Below are positions 12,480 through 23,192 of a stretch of DNA of 64,000 bases, piece by piece. The stretch's first letter is position 1; each line of letters begins with the position of its first letter. The translations under genes were made by a program, and so were the position numbers. The stretch comes from Stictocephala bisonia (lineage: Eukaryota; Arthropoda; Insecta; Hemiptera; Membracidae), in the NCBI GenBank assembly GCA_035578905.1, contig JAQJVL010002538.1, positions 29,549-93,548 on the forward strand, read 5' to 3'. A model generated the notes under the pieces. The model was not told where the DNA came from and did no database searches. It saw only the letters and a program-made list of their open reading frames with translations.

Positions 12480-13576
12480 ATCATAATCGTTTATGGGTCA
12501 ATTTCCTAGTGCACTTCTCACTTATTGTATACTTATTCTTGTTTGTCATTTGTTAAAATCTTAAAAATATGAATATATATTTTTTTTAATTTTCTCAAAA
12601 TATCTTGTGGTGTGTCAGTATTCTTATAAAGTGTCTTGTGGTCCTTCAGTGAAAAAAGCTACGAACCACTCATGTGTTATAAGAAATCGGAGGATACATA
12701 CCACTACAAATATATATTATAAAAGCAATATAAAACTCTTATTTTATTTTTATGTATTTAATTGGGAACAAATAATTTAAAATACAGTCTATTTGGCCGG
12801 ACACAATACATAATATCCTTGTAGGATTAAAACCTCTTAAACTCTTAACCTGACCGAAAAAATTCATACGAAAAACATTTTAAGTTAATTTAATATTAAT
12901 ATTCCGTAAGTATTCCGTTATTCATTACCACTTGATAAATATTGTATTGCTCTAAAAACTGTTCCCTAATGATTTTTACGTCCACTGTGGTATTCCTTAA
13001 CCGCTAGGAATCCGATATCGCTGGCCTTATCTTATCGCTTCCAAGACTTACACACAGAGAACGCATTCGGTTGTAAGTCAATCATTGGATTTACCAGTTT
13101 GTGATCAATTTTTATAGCCACCTAACTTAACCTAACGGTAACTGCGATAAAAATTTAGTGGTGGTGAAGTAACAGAAAAAGTTGTAGTAGTGAATTAACG
13201 GAAAAGGTCCAATTTTCCCCTTACAACATTACATGTAATTGCAATGTCTTGCCCTTCAACTAAATTACACTTATTTTAAACACGTACAGCTAAAATTTTA
13301 CCATGCGATAAGTAATGAGTGTATTTTTAGATACGAGTAATATGCCCCATTGACATACATTTCAGACGTCACTAATAAGGGCGAGTTGAAGTAAGTCTAA
13401 GTATCAAAATTGCTACTTATTAATATAATGGAATCATTCTCCTATTGTCTACATTGACATTTGACTAAAATCGTTTATAGACAGATGTAAACAGATTAAT
13501 AAATCACCAATACCTATGTGAAATCTAAGAAACATACCTTTAAGATAACATTAAAAAACTACTTGACTGAAAATCA
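12480..13576. other. intergenic with a solo MITE end at 13185-13210
   Basis: The phrase gtagtgaattaacggaaaag followed by gtcc at about 13187-13210 duplicates the right TIR of the 12312-12475 MITE, without a recognisable left partner. The rest is anonymous. Confidence 0.5.
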
Positions 13577-14570
13577 TCTATATACATATAAAAGTCAAGT
13601 ACCACTGACTCACTCATAATGAAATCTCAAAAACCGAACGGATTTTTACGAAATTTTAAAGGAAGTTAGCTTTAGAATCGAAGGGACTCACTAAGAAAGG
13701 ATTTTTCAAAATTCCATTCCTAAGGGGTACAAACAGCTCCTTAAAATTTCCTTTCTCCATAAGAATAGAATTGGGTTGATTCTAGTATATTAATAACAGA
13801 TGTTTTGTAAATTAATAAACATGTTTATTTTGTAAATTTGAAATTACACTATTGCTGCATTAAGAGTTTAATCTTGAGCTGTTAAACAAAAACAAATGAA
13901 AAACACGTTTAAAATAGACTAAGTAAGTACCGTATACTAATAAATAGGTGACAATGCAAGTAATGTGAGTGAAATACTGTAAATAAAATTTAATATTGTG
14001 ATTTTACGTTATACAGATAATCTACTATTATTTGTAGTCAAAGTCACATGCTGAGGCCAAAGGCCGAGGTGTATCGAGCACAGCGAGAATCGGAGCTGGC
14101 ACGTGAAGTGTACAGGGATTTATCCTGGTAATAAAATCCAAAAACTATGTAATCTCTCACTACATAATCTCCAGAACAACTGTACAGATTTTGAAGAAAT
14201 TTAGAGGGAAGTTAGTTTTGTAAGAACCACTAAGAAAGGTATTCTCGACATGTATTCCTAAGAGGTAGAAAGAGCCATTCAACGTTTTCTTTTTATTCAT
14301 AAGAGGAACGTTAGCATCAATTTAATTGTTTTATTTCAAATAGCTGACACAAAAGCTTGGCTACTTTGTTTTTCATTGAGAAATGTTTATAGTCAGTTCT
14401 AGTAACTCTAAAATGGTGAACTACTTTTCATCCTTCCAAAGTAGACTTGTGGGCTTTATATACTTTAAAACTTTGTTATCTGGAAGAACGGTAGCAGGTT
14501 AAGCATTTATATTGCTGGAAGGGTAAGCAAGCGTACAGGACCATCCCGTAGCGAAGCAAGGGCTGTCGGC
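13577..14570 (+). mobile_element. Helitron-like non-autonomous element (putative)
   Basis: The left end, TCTATATACATATAAAAGTC followed by aagtaccactgactcactca, has the TCTATATA...AAAAGTCAAGTGCCACTGACT look of arthropod Helitron 5' ends. Near 14545-14570 there is cccgtagcgaagcaaggg, a short GC-rich hairpin (ccc...ggg), followed by ctgtcggcag, similar to Helitron 3' ends. Blocks at 13630-13760 (ggaagttagctttagaatcg, actaagaaagg, ttcctaaggggta) recur at 14190-14280, so the interior is partly duplicated or two elements are fused. Sequence from 13950-14110 recurs at 38290-38450. No Rep/helicase frame is present. Boundaries are uncertain. Confidence 0.45.
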
Positions 14571-14765
14571 AGATCTTTCATAGAAAATTGAAGATTTTAT
14601 ATTTCAATAATTTAAAAAATGCTTCATGTTTTACTTTTGTTTCATATTTTTATTTTTATTCATTTATATTTTATATATTTAAGTGAATAAAATTAAAATT
14701 ACTATAATTAAATTTATACAATATTTAGTCATGTCTGACTAACGTTTGAAGCAATTTACTAATTT

Positions 14766-14945
14766 ACTACAAATGTTATTATACTGCAGGCCTTCAGCTG
14801 TATTCCCAGAGAGAGGTATTGATAACATGTCTACACTTGATGGATGGTAGATGGTAGCTGACAAACTGATGCTATTGCTGTCAATCAGGCCACGGAAATA
14901 GAATATAAATTTCACAAGTTGAGTAACTTCTCAAATATCAGAGAT
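14766..14945 (+). repeat. dispersed repeat family R1, copy 1 of 3
   Basis: Shares actacaaatgttattatact, gagaggtattgataac.tgtc, acacttgatggatggta, caatcaggccacggaaat and ttctcaaatat in order with 18761-18945; a shorter copy lies at 45930-46035. No pol III box or TIR is apparent, so the class is unknown. Confidence 0.75.
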
Positions 14946-15096
14946 AAGGCAGATTGTAACAGATTGTGTTTAAAATGTATTGTTATTGGTGATGTTTATA
15001 ATCATGAATACAAATGTCTTTTCTTTAATCATTTGTCCTATTAATGTTGATATTAAATATTTCACTTAATTAAGTAAATGAATTACTTAATTTAAG

Positions 15097-15315
15097 CCCA
15101 GCTTCATAAGCTGTAGTTCTCATTTCGATCCCAATCAGAGTCATAATAAATTTTGAAAGGAAACAGCTGATAACCACGGGCTGTTAATTTGTCATCGGGC
15201 TATTAATTAATGACTCTTTCTAATAAATGATCGGCCTTAGTTTGGAACAATGACTACATTCACTCATGTACACTCATCTCACTCATTCAATATCCATAAT
15301 CGTCCATGTCTTTAA
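15097..15315 (+). mobile_element. tRNA-Lys-like SINE, 5'-truncated copy
   Basis: Matches 39325-39560 over its length (agcttc.taagct, atcccaatcagagtc, agctgataaccac, gggct.tt.attaatgac, gtcggcctt/atcggcctta, catccataatc/catactcac). It keeps a B-box-like ttcgatccc at about 15127 but lacks the A-box part seen in the 39-kb copy. Confidence 0.7.
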
Positions 15316-15319
15316 ATTT

Positions 15320-16030
15320 TACGTGTTAATTATAATTTAATTAATTAATTTTATTAACTATTATAGAATATTGGTTAAAATATAATTTGAATAAATATCA
15401 GTATTCAATGAAAGTCAACAATAAATTTTGAGCAACTGTAGGTTAGTACATATTATTAAATCTTTGACAACTGATTCAAGAAGAAAGCGATTTTTACCGT
15501 ACAAAGTTTTTAAAAAAATTCTAAATTATGGCTGTATGATTTATAGATCTATGTATTATTACTACTTATTATTTTTTTATTTGTTGATGATAAATGTTTG
15601 TTTAGTATGAATAAGTATTGTAATTTTAAGTATTTTAAATGTAATAATTTTGTCTATTATGTATTTGTACTATTAATTTTCATTTTGTTTGTTACTGATT
15701 AAATATTTTACCTTGGGATTTCTAACTCATATAAAATTGTGTTAACTAAATTTCTATATTTTTATTATTATTATATTAATTTTACTATACAGTAAGAATG
15801 TGTATATATGTTGTATATTTTAGAACTAACATATAATATATATCTTAAGAAATTGACGATTGTAATGCATTTTTATGTCCTCATGTGCTTCTGCAATAAA
15901 AAAAAATTATTTATTACAATATTGTATTATAGTTATTGTTTTTTTCTACACATAAAAGATATACAGTAAAAGAACACATGACGATAGTATAAAATTCGAA
16001 TTATGACGTAAAGCTGTTATATTAAAAGCA
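15320..16030. other. AT-rich intergenic, nothing recognised
   Basis: Only a 60-residue frame (15428-15610) of hydrophobic, low-complexity composition is present. I do not regard it as a gene. Confidence 0.5.
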
Positions 16031-16245
16031 CGTTTGCTTGATAAAAATAAGTAATGAGAAGAAATGTAGTTTTCAATCAGATATGGTTTGTAACTGTCGG
16101 TCCTTATTTCTACTCAAACACTCAGTAAAAGCTTGTTTTCAGATTGAAGGTTTCATTTCCTTTTCACTTTGAATTATTGAACGGTCGTTTGCTTTTCACT
16201 GTGACAGTTTACAATGTACATGAGTCTTAGTAAAAAGCAGGCACC
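16031..16245 (+). repeat. dispersed repeat, copy 2 of 2
   Basis: Second copy of the repeat at 8176-8376, about 80 percent identical by eye and in the same orientation, conserved through gaattattgaacggtcgttt. Confidence 0.75.
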
Positions 16246-16249
16246 TTGA

Positions 16250-16759
16250 AAGAAAAAAAATTATTTTGGAAGCTCGTTATATGATAAAGTTTGAAAAAAA
16301 TCACTTCCCGATGGCCGATCGATAATTTTTCTTAAATTTAATTATCTACTTAATACTGTTTTTTCGTCAAAAATAGTCGGTGAATATTTAATTTATATTG
16401 TTCTATGTCGTTTTTTATTTTTACTTCTCACTACACTTAACCCACCAGATATCAACCTCGTTAACTCTATATGGAAATAAATACTTTGGCTCTTGCACTT
16501 TTTTTTTTTTTTTTAATGACTGAAAGGTATTTATGAAAAAGGTTATTGTACTAATAAACTATACTTACATTCAATATTGATTAAAAAAGTTAATAATTCA
16601 GTAAAAAAAATTGAACCATAAAAACTAAACAATTTTAGGGGGGAGTATTTTATTACTGATATTTTATATTAACCTCTTTAATTATTTGGGATCAAAGTAA
16701 AAAATATCTTGGTAAAAGCCATTAAAAAAGCATTTCTTGTAGCTTTTAGTGGGGAGATA
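16250..16759. other. AT-rich intergenic, nothing recognised
   Basis: Includes a 14-nt T run near 16500. No gene or paired repeat was found. Confidence 0.5.
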
Positions 16760-16764
16760 TGACC

Positions 16765-16965
16765 AATTAAGAGACAACTCCTCGCCTGCTTAGACAAGCC
16801 CATTTTTGTATAGTAGGCTCGTTGGAGCATCAGCTTAACATGACTTACAAATCACGGGAGCGTAACAGAGGTCAAATCTGTTATGGTCATATCGGGAATC
16901 GAACCCATACCAGCTGCTTGGCAAGCCACCGTCTTACCCCCTTTATCTACGGTCACTCCCATAGT
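16765..16965 (-). mobile_element. tRNA-derived SINE, minus strand
   Basis: On the minus strand a perfect B box, GGTTCGATTCC, lies at 16895-16905, preceded by a tRNA-like segment (gggagtgaccgtagataaag, then ggcttgccaagcagctggta). The A-box region is diverged. The body continues to about 16765 on plus (tcctcgcctgcttagac), is less AT-rich than the flanks, and has no other copy that I could pair in the window. A decayed tRNA pseudogene is the alternative. Confidence 0.6.
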
Positions 16966-16969
16966 TATG

Positions 16970-17639
16970 GTAAAAGCCATATATAAAAAGAATTACTAAA
17001 ACATTTGTTAAAATCATAAAATTATTTTTTAAACTTTGAATGTTAATTTAATAAAAATGTCTCAAATATTTCCTTAAATAGTGTTATCTAACTTACGTTT
17101 AGTTTACTAATTATAATAAAACCTAAGGCTATACTAATAGTATAAACAATATAAACTGAGATACACCTAATTTCGATTTTTCTAGTTCACGAAACTGGAG
17201 GATATATAAATGGCCGATATTCAAAGCAATACATAAATTTTATTTTGTTTATTTGTATTTATTCCGGGATATTTGGTTCCTAAAATCCTTTATTAACGTT
17301 TAGTACATCCTCTTTAAAAACTTCACCTTTTAAAACGTTGATTGTATCTTTGGACTAAATGTTTCAAGTTTAAAGTTCGCTATCTGATTGGTCAAAGATA
17401 TCTGTCACAAACTTTATTAACGTTATTTCATATACAATATCGTACCCTTTAACAAAACTATATCACCAAAATTATTTTAAATTGGTGATTAATTAGTGAT
17501 AAATTAGTGATGCCTATTGGTCCTACTGACACAAGGAATAATATAATTAAAATCAGGTCCTACCCTGATAAATAAATAAATAAACATTAAATTATTTTAA
17601 ACCAAGTGTTTAGCTAATGTTTCTATGATGCAAACAGTA
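16970..17639. other. AT-rich intergenic, nothing recognised
   Basis: Short phrases such as ttggtgattaattagtgata (17480-17515) are locally repetitive. No gene is seen. Confidence 0.5.
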
Positions 17640-18575
17640 TTGGGTGTATTTTGAAGTACGGGACGAAGTATTGACCCACCCATTCACCCATATATGTCCA
17701 GTAGTATTGACTCGCTCTCCCATCTATACTCGTAAAGTGGTATTGACCTAATAGCCCACCCGTATAAAACCCACTGTAGTATTCACGTATAGAAGTATTG
17801 ACCGACCAGCCCACCCATACTCGTACAGTGGTTTGACCACCAACCCACGCATACTCGTACAGTGGTTTGACCAACTAGCCCACCCATACGCGTACAGTGG
17901 TTTTACCGACCAGGCCACCCATACTCGTACAGTGGTTTGACCGACCAACCCACGCATACTCGTACAGTGGTTTGACCGACCAGCCTACCCATACTCGTAC
18001 AGTGGTTTGACCGACCAACCCACGCATACTCGTACAGTGGTTTGACCACCAACCCACGCATACTCGTACAGTGGTTTGACCAACTAGCCCACCCATACGC
18101 GTACAGTGGTTTTACCGACCAGGCCACCCATACTCGTACAGTGGTTTGACCGACCAACCCACGCATACTCGTACAGTGGTTTGACCGATCAGCCTACCCA
18201 TACTCGTAAAGTGGTTTGACCGACCAGCCCACCCATACTCATACAGTGGGTTGGCCGACCAGCCCTCCCATACTCGTACAGTGGTTTGCCCGACCAGCTC
18301 ACTCATACTCATACAGTGGTTTGGCCGACCAGCCCACCCATACTCGTACAGTGGTTTGACCGACCAGCCCACCTATACTCGTAAAGTGGTTTGGCCGACC
18401 AGCCCACCCATACTCGTACAGTGGTTTGACCGACCAGCCCACCTATACAAATAAAGTGGTTTTTCCGACCAGCCCACCCATACTCGTACAGTGGTTTGAC
18501 CCACCAACGCACCCATACTCGCATAGTGGTTTGATTGACCAGCCCACCCATACACGTACAGTGGTAGTAATAATA
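17640..18575. repeat. Minisatellite, 35-bp period, about 26 units
   Basis: The consensus unit contains ctcgtacagtggtttgaccg followed by accagcccacccata. Units vary at a few positions (cgaccagcc, caactagcc, caccaaccc). A run of about six units is itself repeated with a 209-bp offset (the variant cccatacgcgtacagtggtt at 17882 and 18091), which shows a higher-order duplication. Since 35 is not a multiple of three, long open frames occur in several phases on the minus strand (repeating NHCTSMGGLVGQTTVRVWVG-type peptides). These are repeat shadows, not a gene. The first units (17640-17800) are more diverged and carry ttgacc/attgacc-type variants that resemble the array at 20050-20430. Confidence 0.95.
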
Positions 18576-18619
18576 AATCGCGAAAATGAGCCCAAATAAC
18601 ATTCATTATATAAGCCATT

Positions 18620-18757
18620 AAGAGGACTATGTTAAATGGTCTTCATAGACTCTTATTGTGTACATCACCGTTTAACTGATGGTGTTTATAAATAGCTATA
18701 CAATGTGCTATCTTAATTCACCCATATGTGCCGAAGTAGAAACTATAACCATTTGTA
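18620..18757. other. unique spacer
   Basis: Short unique spacer between the minisatellite and a dispersed repeat. No feature was seen. Confidence 0.4.
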
Positions 18758-18760
18758 TCA

Positions 18761-18945
18761 ACTACAAATGTTATTACACTGCAGGCATTAAGCCATAAAA
18801 GTCACAGGGAGAGGTATCGATGACCTGTCCACACTTGATGGATGGTAAAGGGTAGATAGCAAACTGAATATTACTGTCAATCAGGCCACGGAAATGGAAT
18901 ATAAAGTTTCAAAAGTTGAGGTTCATTTCTCAAATATACAAAGAT
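18761..18945 (+). repeat. dispersed repeat family R1, copy 2 of 3
   Basis: See the matching blocks in the copy at 14766-14945; this copy keeps actacaaatgttattacact and caatcaggccacggaaatgg. Confidence 0.75.
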
Positions 18946-19043
18946 GTATATTAGTATTGGTGAACAGATATTCATTTATAAAAGGTCGACCATCAAATTT
19001 GCTTGTCTAAGATTTTTGTATTGAGATAGCATTTTTTTCATAA

Positions 19044-19195
19044 CTTCACTTGCCAGTTCAAATGGCAAACCGGACCTGTGCGTGAACCATTTGAAGTACC
19101 AAGAGTGAAGTACCGACCGTTAGCTCAGCTGGGTTCGAGTCTTGGACCTTTCCCACCGCAAACCAAAGCCTTATCCGCTAAACCACTTCGCATCA
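19044..19195 (-). mobile_element. SINE-like repeat, minus strand, copy 2
   Basis: Minus strand: gcgaagtggtttagcggata contains an A-box match (tggtttagcgga, complement at 19174-19185) about 45 nt upstream of a B-box-like region. On the plus strand ggttcgagtc (about 19133) is also a B-box match because the region is near-palindromic. The body aligns with 9532-9641. It is best read as a tRNA-derived SINE with the head at the right end. Confidence 0.6.
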
Positions 19196-19199
19196 AGAA

Positions 19200-20049
19200 A
19201 TTATTTGTAAATTCGTAAAAAAGTATATAATTCAATAATATGTACAGCTAATGGAATAAAATAATAAAAGGTTCATAGATTATATCAATATTGTAAAAGT
19301 GTAATAGTATTGTATATGATTCTCTAATTTAGTTAGATAAATTATAGAACTTTAGATTTTTAGATAGATAAATAATTTTAGATTCATATGGGTAAAATTA
19401 TTGTAACGTCCTTAAATTATTTTCAAATTCATCCATACACTATTTACATATAATGTGATTGCTTTATCACCTCCCTACAATAAAAATGTTTAACATTTAT
19501 GGGTATTATATTTTTAAGGAAATGTTACATTCTTGAATAAACGTTCAATATATATTCGACAACAGCATAAGTTTACTAAATCTACTTGATATATTTTTTC
19601 TATAAAACTAGAAGTAAAATATCAGTTTATGAAAGTGCTGAGGAAAAATTACGCTACTTTCACGGCTAATGGTAATGCAATATAATTTATCAGGTACCTT
19701 CCCAAGTGTGTCTGAGACGTGAGGTTTTTCTCGTGACAAAATACCGTTACTTGTGCTGTCACTATTTCCCGTTCTTGTATATAAGATCCGTCATGTTGGT
19801 TAGAGTTATTTTAAAGTATAGTAGTGTAGTATTGGTGCTCTGTAAATGAAAATAAGTTTTGTATTTGATGAATAAATTTTATTACTTAGTATGAGTTCTT
19901 TCGACATTTTTAGGGAATTGTATGGATTTATATAAATCAAGTTCCATTAAGAGAACATTCAACATTTCTTTTTTTTATTGTATTGGATAGTTGGAAAACT
20001 GGCCACAATTTTGTATGGCTAGGTCAATGGATCAATGCCACGTACATGT
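19200..20049. other. AT-rich intergenic, nothing recognised
   Basis: Spacer between two inverted, related minisatellites. No gene was seen. Confidence 0.5.
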
Positions 20050-20430
20050 ATGTAGGGGATGGGTAGGAGGTTCATCACTGTTGAACATGTATAAGTGGTG
20101 GTTGGGTCAATATTATTGTACATGTATGGGTAGGTAGGTGGGTCAACATTATTGTACATGTATGGGTGGTGGTTGGGTCAATATTATTGTGCATGTATGG
20201 GTAGGGTAGGTGGGTCAATATTATTGTACATCTATGGGTAGGTAGGTGAGTCAAGGCCACGTATATAGTTACGTAGTAGGGTCCTTACCGATGTACAAGT
20301 ATGAGTGGTGGGTGGATCAATATTATTGTGCATGTATGGGTAGGGTGGGAGGTTCAGTATTATAGTGTATTTATAGGTAGGTGGGTGGGTCAATATCATG
20401 TACTTGTATGGGTGGGTGGGGGGACCCCAT
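20050..20430. repeat. Minisatellite, about 36-44-bp units, inverted relative of the 17.6-kb array
   Basis: Irregular units contain gtacatgtatgggtaggtag followed by gtgggtcaatattatt. Compared with the minus strand of the 17640-18575 array (tatgggtgggctggtcggtc, then aa-accactgtacgag) the order is the same: TATGGGT, a G-rich stretch, GGTCAA, then A.T-rich, then GTAC.-G. The two arrays are therefore homologous but in opposite orientation. Minus- and plus-strand open frames over it are shadows. Confidence 0.9.
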
Positions 20431-20644
20431 ATCCACTTGTTGCTGTATCAGCCACTTCCAAGAGGTTTGGTACTTTTTGGTTAGGTAAAATTAATGATAA
20501 TGAATAAAACATTAAATATTTGACCACGTTTGGCAAGAAATATAATTGTACATTCATCTTTCATAACAAGCTCTATTCTATTTCAAATTAAACTATCCGA
20601 ACTCAATGAGAATAGCAACTAAAGATGTATCATTAACATTTCAT

Positions 20645-21610
20645 TGTATTTGGTGCTGATTGGAACTAAAGATCAATGTAAAGTCTAATTGTATTTGGTG
20701 ATTGTTTCAACTAACAGTTCTGTCTGTTATTTAAATGTATTTGGTGATTGTTTCAACTAACAGTTATGTCTGTTATCCAAATGTATTTGGTGATTGTTTC
20801 AACTAACAGTTCTGTCTGTTATCTAAATGTATTTGGTGATTGTTTCAACTAACAGTTCTGTCTGTTATCTAAATGTATTTGGTGATTGTTTCAACTAACA
20901 GTTATGTCTGTTATCCAAATGTATTTGGTGATTGTTTCAACTAACAGTTCTGACTGTTATCTAAATGTATTTGGTGATTGTTTCAACTAACAGTTCTGTA
21001 TGTTATCTAAATGTATTTGGCGATTGTTTCAACTAAAAATTCTGTCTGTTATCTAAATGTATTTGGTGATTGTTTCAACTAACAGTTATGTCTGTTATTC
21101 AAATGTATTTGGTGATTGTTTGAACTAACAATTCTGTCTGTTATCTAAATGTATTTGGTGATTGTTTCAACTAACAGTTATGTCTGTTATCTAAATGTAT
21201 TTGGCGATTGTTTCAACGAAAAATTCTGTCTGTTATCTAATTGTATTTGGTGATTGTTTCAACTAACAGTTATGTCTGTTATCTAAATGTATTTGGTGAT
21301 TGTTTCAACTAACAATTCTGTCTGTTATCTAATGTATTTGGTGATTGTTTCAACTAACAGTTATGTCTGTTATCCAAATATATTTGGTAATTGTTTCAAC
21401 TAACAGTTCTGTCTGTTATAAAAATGTATTTGGTGATTGTTTCAACTAAAAGTTCTGTCTGTTATCTAAATGTATTTGGCGATTATTTAAACTAACAGAT
21501 CTATCTGTTATCTAAATGTGTTTGGTGATTGTTTCAACTAAAAGTTCTGTCTGTTATCTAAACGTATTTGGTGATTCTTTCAACCAACAATTCTATCTGT
21601 TATCTAAATT
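20645..21610. repeat. Minisatellite, 46-bp period, about 20 units
   Basis: Each unit reads tgtatttggtgattgtttca followed by actaacagttctgtctgtta and tctaaa. Spacing between successive cagtt.tgtctgttat blocks is 46 bp (for example 20715 and 20761). Alternation of ttct and ttat variants and a few diverged units at both ends suggest unequal exchange. The plus-strand frame at 21516-21707 is an artefact of the array end. Confidence 0.97.
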
Positions 21611-21734
21611 TCTCCTGCGACGAATTAAAACTAACTTTTCCTTTAAAATCCGTATTCATTACTATTTAATATTCATTCATTACGCTATTTTGACACACTG
21701 TTGGTAAACTTGGAATTAAAAGTTAAAATTCAGG

Positions 21735-21845
21735 ATTCATTAATAACTTCCTACGTGCATTACACCTAATGGATAAGAGGTTAGCAACAATGTGCTAAGA
21801 GAACAAAGCCCTTTCCATTAATTCTTGATCATTTCACATCTGGTG
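21735..21845 (+). repeat. dispersed repeat, copy 2 of 2 (pairs with 2395-2535)
   Basis: Shares taatggataagaggtt, gcaacaat and agagaacaaagc with the copy at 2.4 kb, in the same orientation. Confidence 0.6.
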
Positions 21846-21849
21846 TTCC

Positions 21850-22277
21850 GTTGGCAAGTACATTTTCACAGTAAAACTTAATAGTAAACTATAATTTAAT
21901 TTCCTTTTTCATATTAAATATTATATTTGGTATACTAATTTCATATTAATTATAATAATTTGTATACTAATCTAAAATTCAAATTGAATTCTATATTAAT
22001 GATACTAAATAATAAGTGAATTACTAGTAAATTAATTATTTTGCCAACATTACTTCAAGTATATTTAACAAAATTATTACAATCGTAATATTTTACGGTA
22101 TGCGTTTTACTGAAAGATCACAACTGATATCTTATACTTGACGTTTTCATGATATAAAAAACACAACCAATTCAATCTAAGTTAGTAAGGTGTGATATAA
22201 TACGAGCAAGACTTAACTTAGATCCTCAGTTTCTGCTGTTAGTAAGTATTGAGTATGCTATCACAGTCTAATAACAA
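21850..22277. other. AT-rich intergenic, nothing recognised
   Basis: No gene or element ends were seen. Confidence 0.5.
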
Positions 22278-22725
22278 AAAGGGTGGAGGAAAAATATGGA
22301 AATTCTTTCACAACAACGTTATTTTTTCCATACATAATTTGATTGATTGATTTTTTTTAATAATTGTGTCCCTTACATTTTTAATCATAATAATTTACTT
22401 GAAACCGTTCAATAGCGAAGTAATAATATTTTTCGAATTAGGTACTTTGAAATTCAAATGACCACTAATCTGGAAAAGATACACCTTTCGAAGTCCGGTT
22501 TGTGGCAATTAATTTCTATTGAATAGACCTTTCATTTGATACCAAACTCGACCTATGCTTATATTGAAGATTTTCGTTCAACTCCTCGCGGGCCGTCCCG
22601 CTGAAAAAATGAAATTGGCGTCAAAAGTGTGTTTTTAGTAACCATGATGATCTATAGGATTTGACTTTTACAAGTGAGGTTATACAACAGTTGTAACAGC
22701 GTTTCCATATTTTTTCCACCTTGTT
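22278..22725 (-). mobile_element. TIR element, copy 2 (inverted relative to 11513-11905)
   Basis: Left end gggtggaggaaaaatatgga followed by aattctttcacaac; right end gttgtaacagcgtttccata followed by ttttttccacctt. They form an imperfect TIR of about 30 bp. The interior is the reverse complement of the 11.5-kb element (cctttcgaagtccggtttg; tttgataccaaactcgacct; tatattgaagattttcgttc) with an extra GC-richer block (ctcgcgggccgtcccgctg) near the right end. No transposase frame is present. Confidence 0.75.
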
Positions 22726-22729
22726 TAGT

Positions 22730-23160
22730 TACGACACTCTCATTGCTCCGCTGTGGACGCTAGCGATCCAAGTAACCGGACCGCACAACTACATTACCGT
22801 TGCATTGCATTATATCTAGCAAATAAGTGGAATAATAGCAATAGAAAAAATGGCATGACAGAGTATAAACACGAGTCATTTGATATTTACTAATCACAGC
22901 TATATGTGTAAACAGTGCAGAAATCAGCACTACTGTCGTCCTACCACTAGGACCGCTGGTGTCGTGCTTGTCGCCAATTTTAACAAAGCGTCGTCATTGT
23001 GTGTTATTAGATTGTGATCTACTATACTCTGGTATGTTCATATTGTGATATTACATGATGTAAAAGATATTAACGCCAGAACAACAATGTTCTTCTTTGA
23101 ATGTTTTAGTTTTAAAAAAATGTAAATATCTTTAATATGATAAATAGATTTATTGATTAT
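22730..23160. other. intergenic, nothing recognised
   Basis: A less AT-rich patch at 22740-22800 and 22920-22990 has no recognisable feature. Confidence 0.45.
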
Positions 23161-23161
23161 G

Positions 23162-23192
23162 AATTGACATAAACTTAAAATTTATGTCAATT
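23162..23192. repeat. perfect 12-bp inverted repeat next to SINE
   Basis: AATTGACATAAA (23162-23173) and TTTATGTCAATT (23181-23192) with a 7-nt spacer; the right arm ends exactly where the tRNA-like head begins. Confidence 0.8.

Noticed and set aside
17623..18618. Family of overlapping 70-97-residue minus-strand frames with WVGWSVKPLYEYGW-type repeats
   Set aside because: They are the translation of a 35-bp minisatellite in several phases; the period is not a multiple of three, and no start context or domain is present.
17640..21610. CRISPR-like array (regular repeats)
   Set aside because: There are no unique spacers between repeats, the units are head-to-tail, and the context is eukaryotic.
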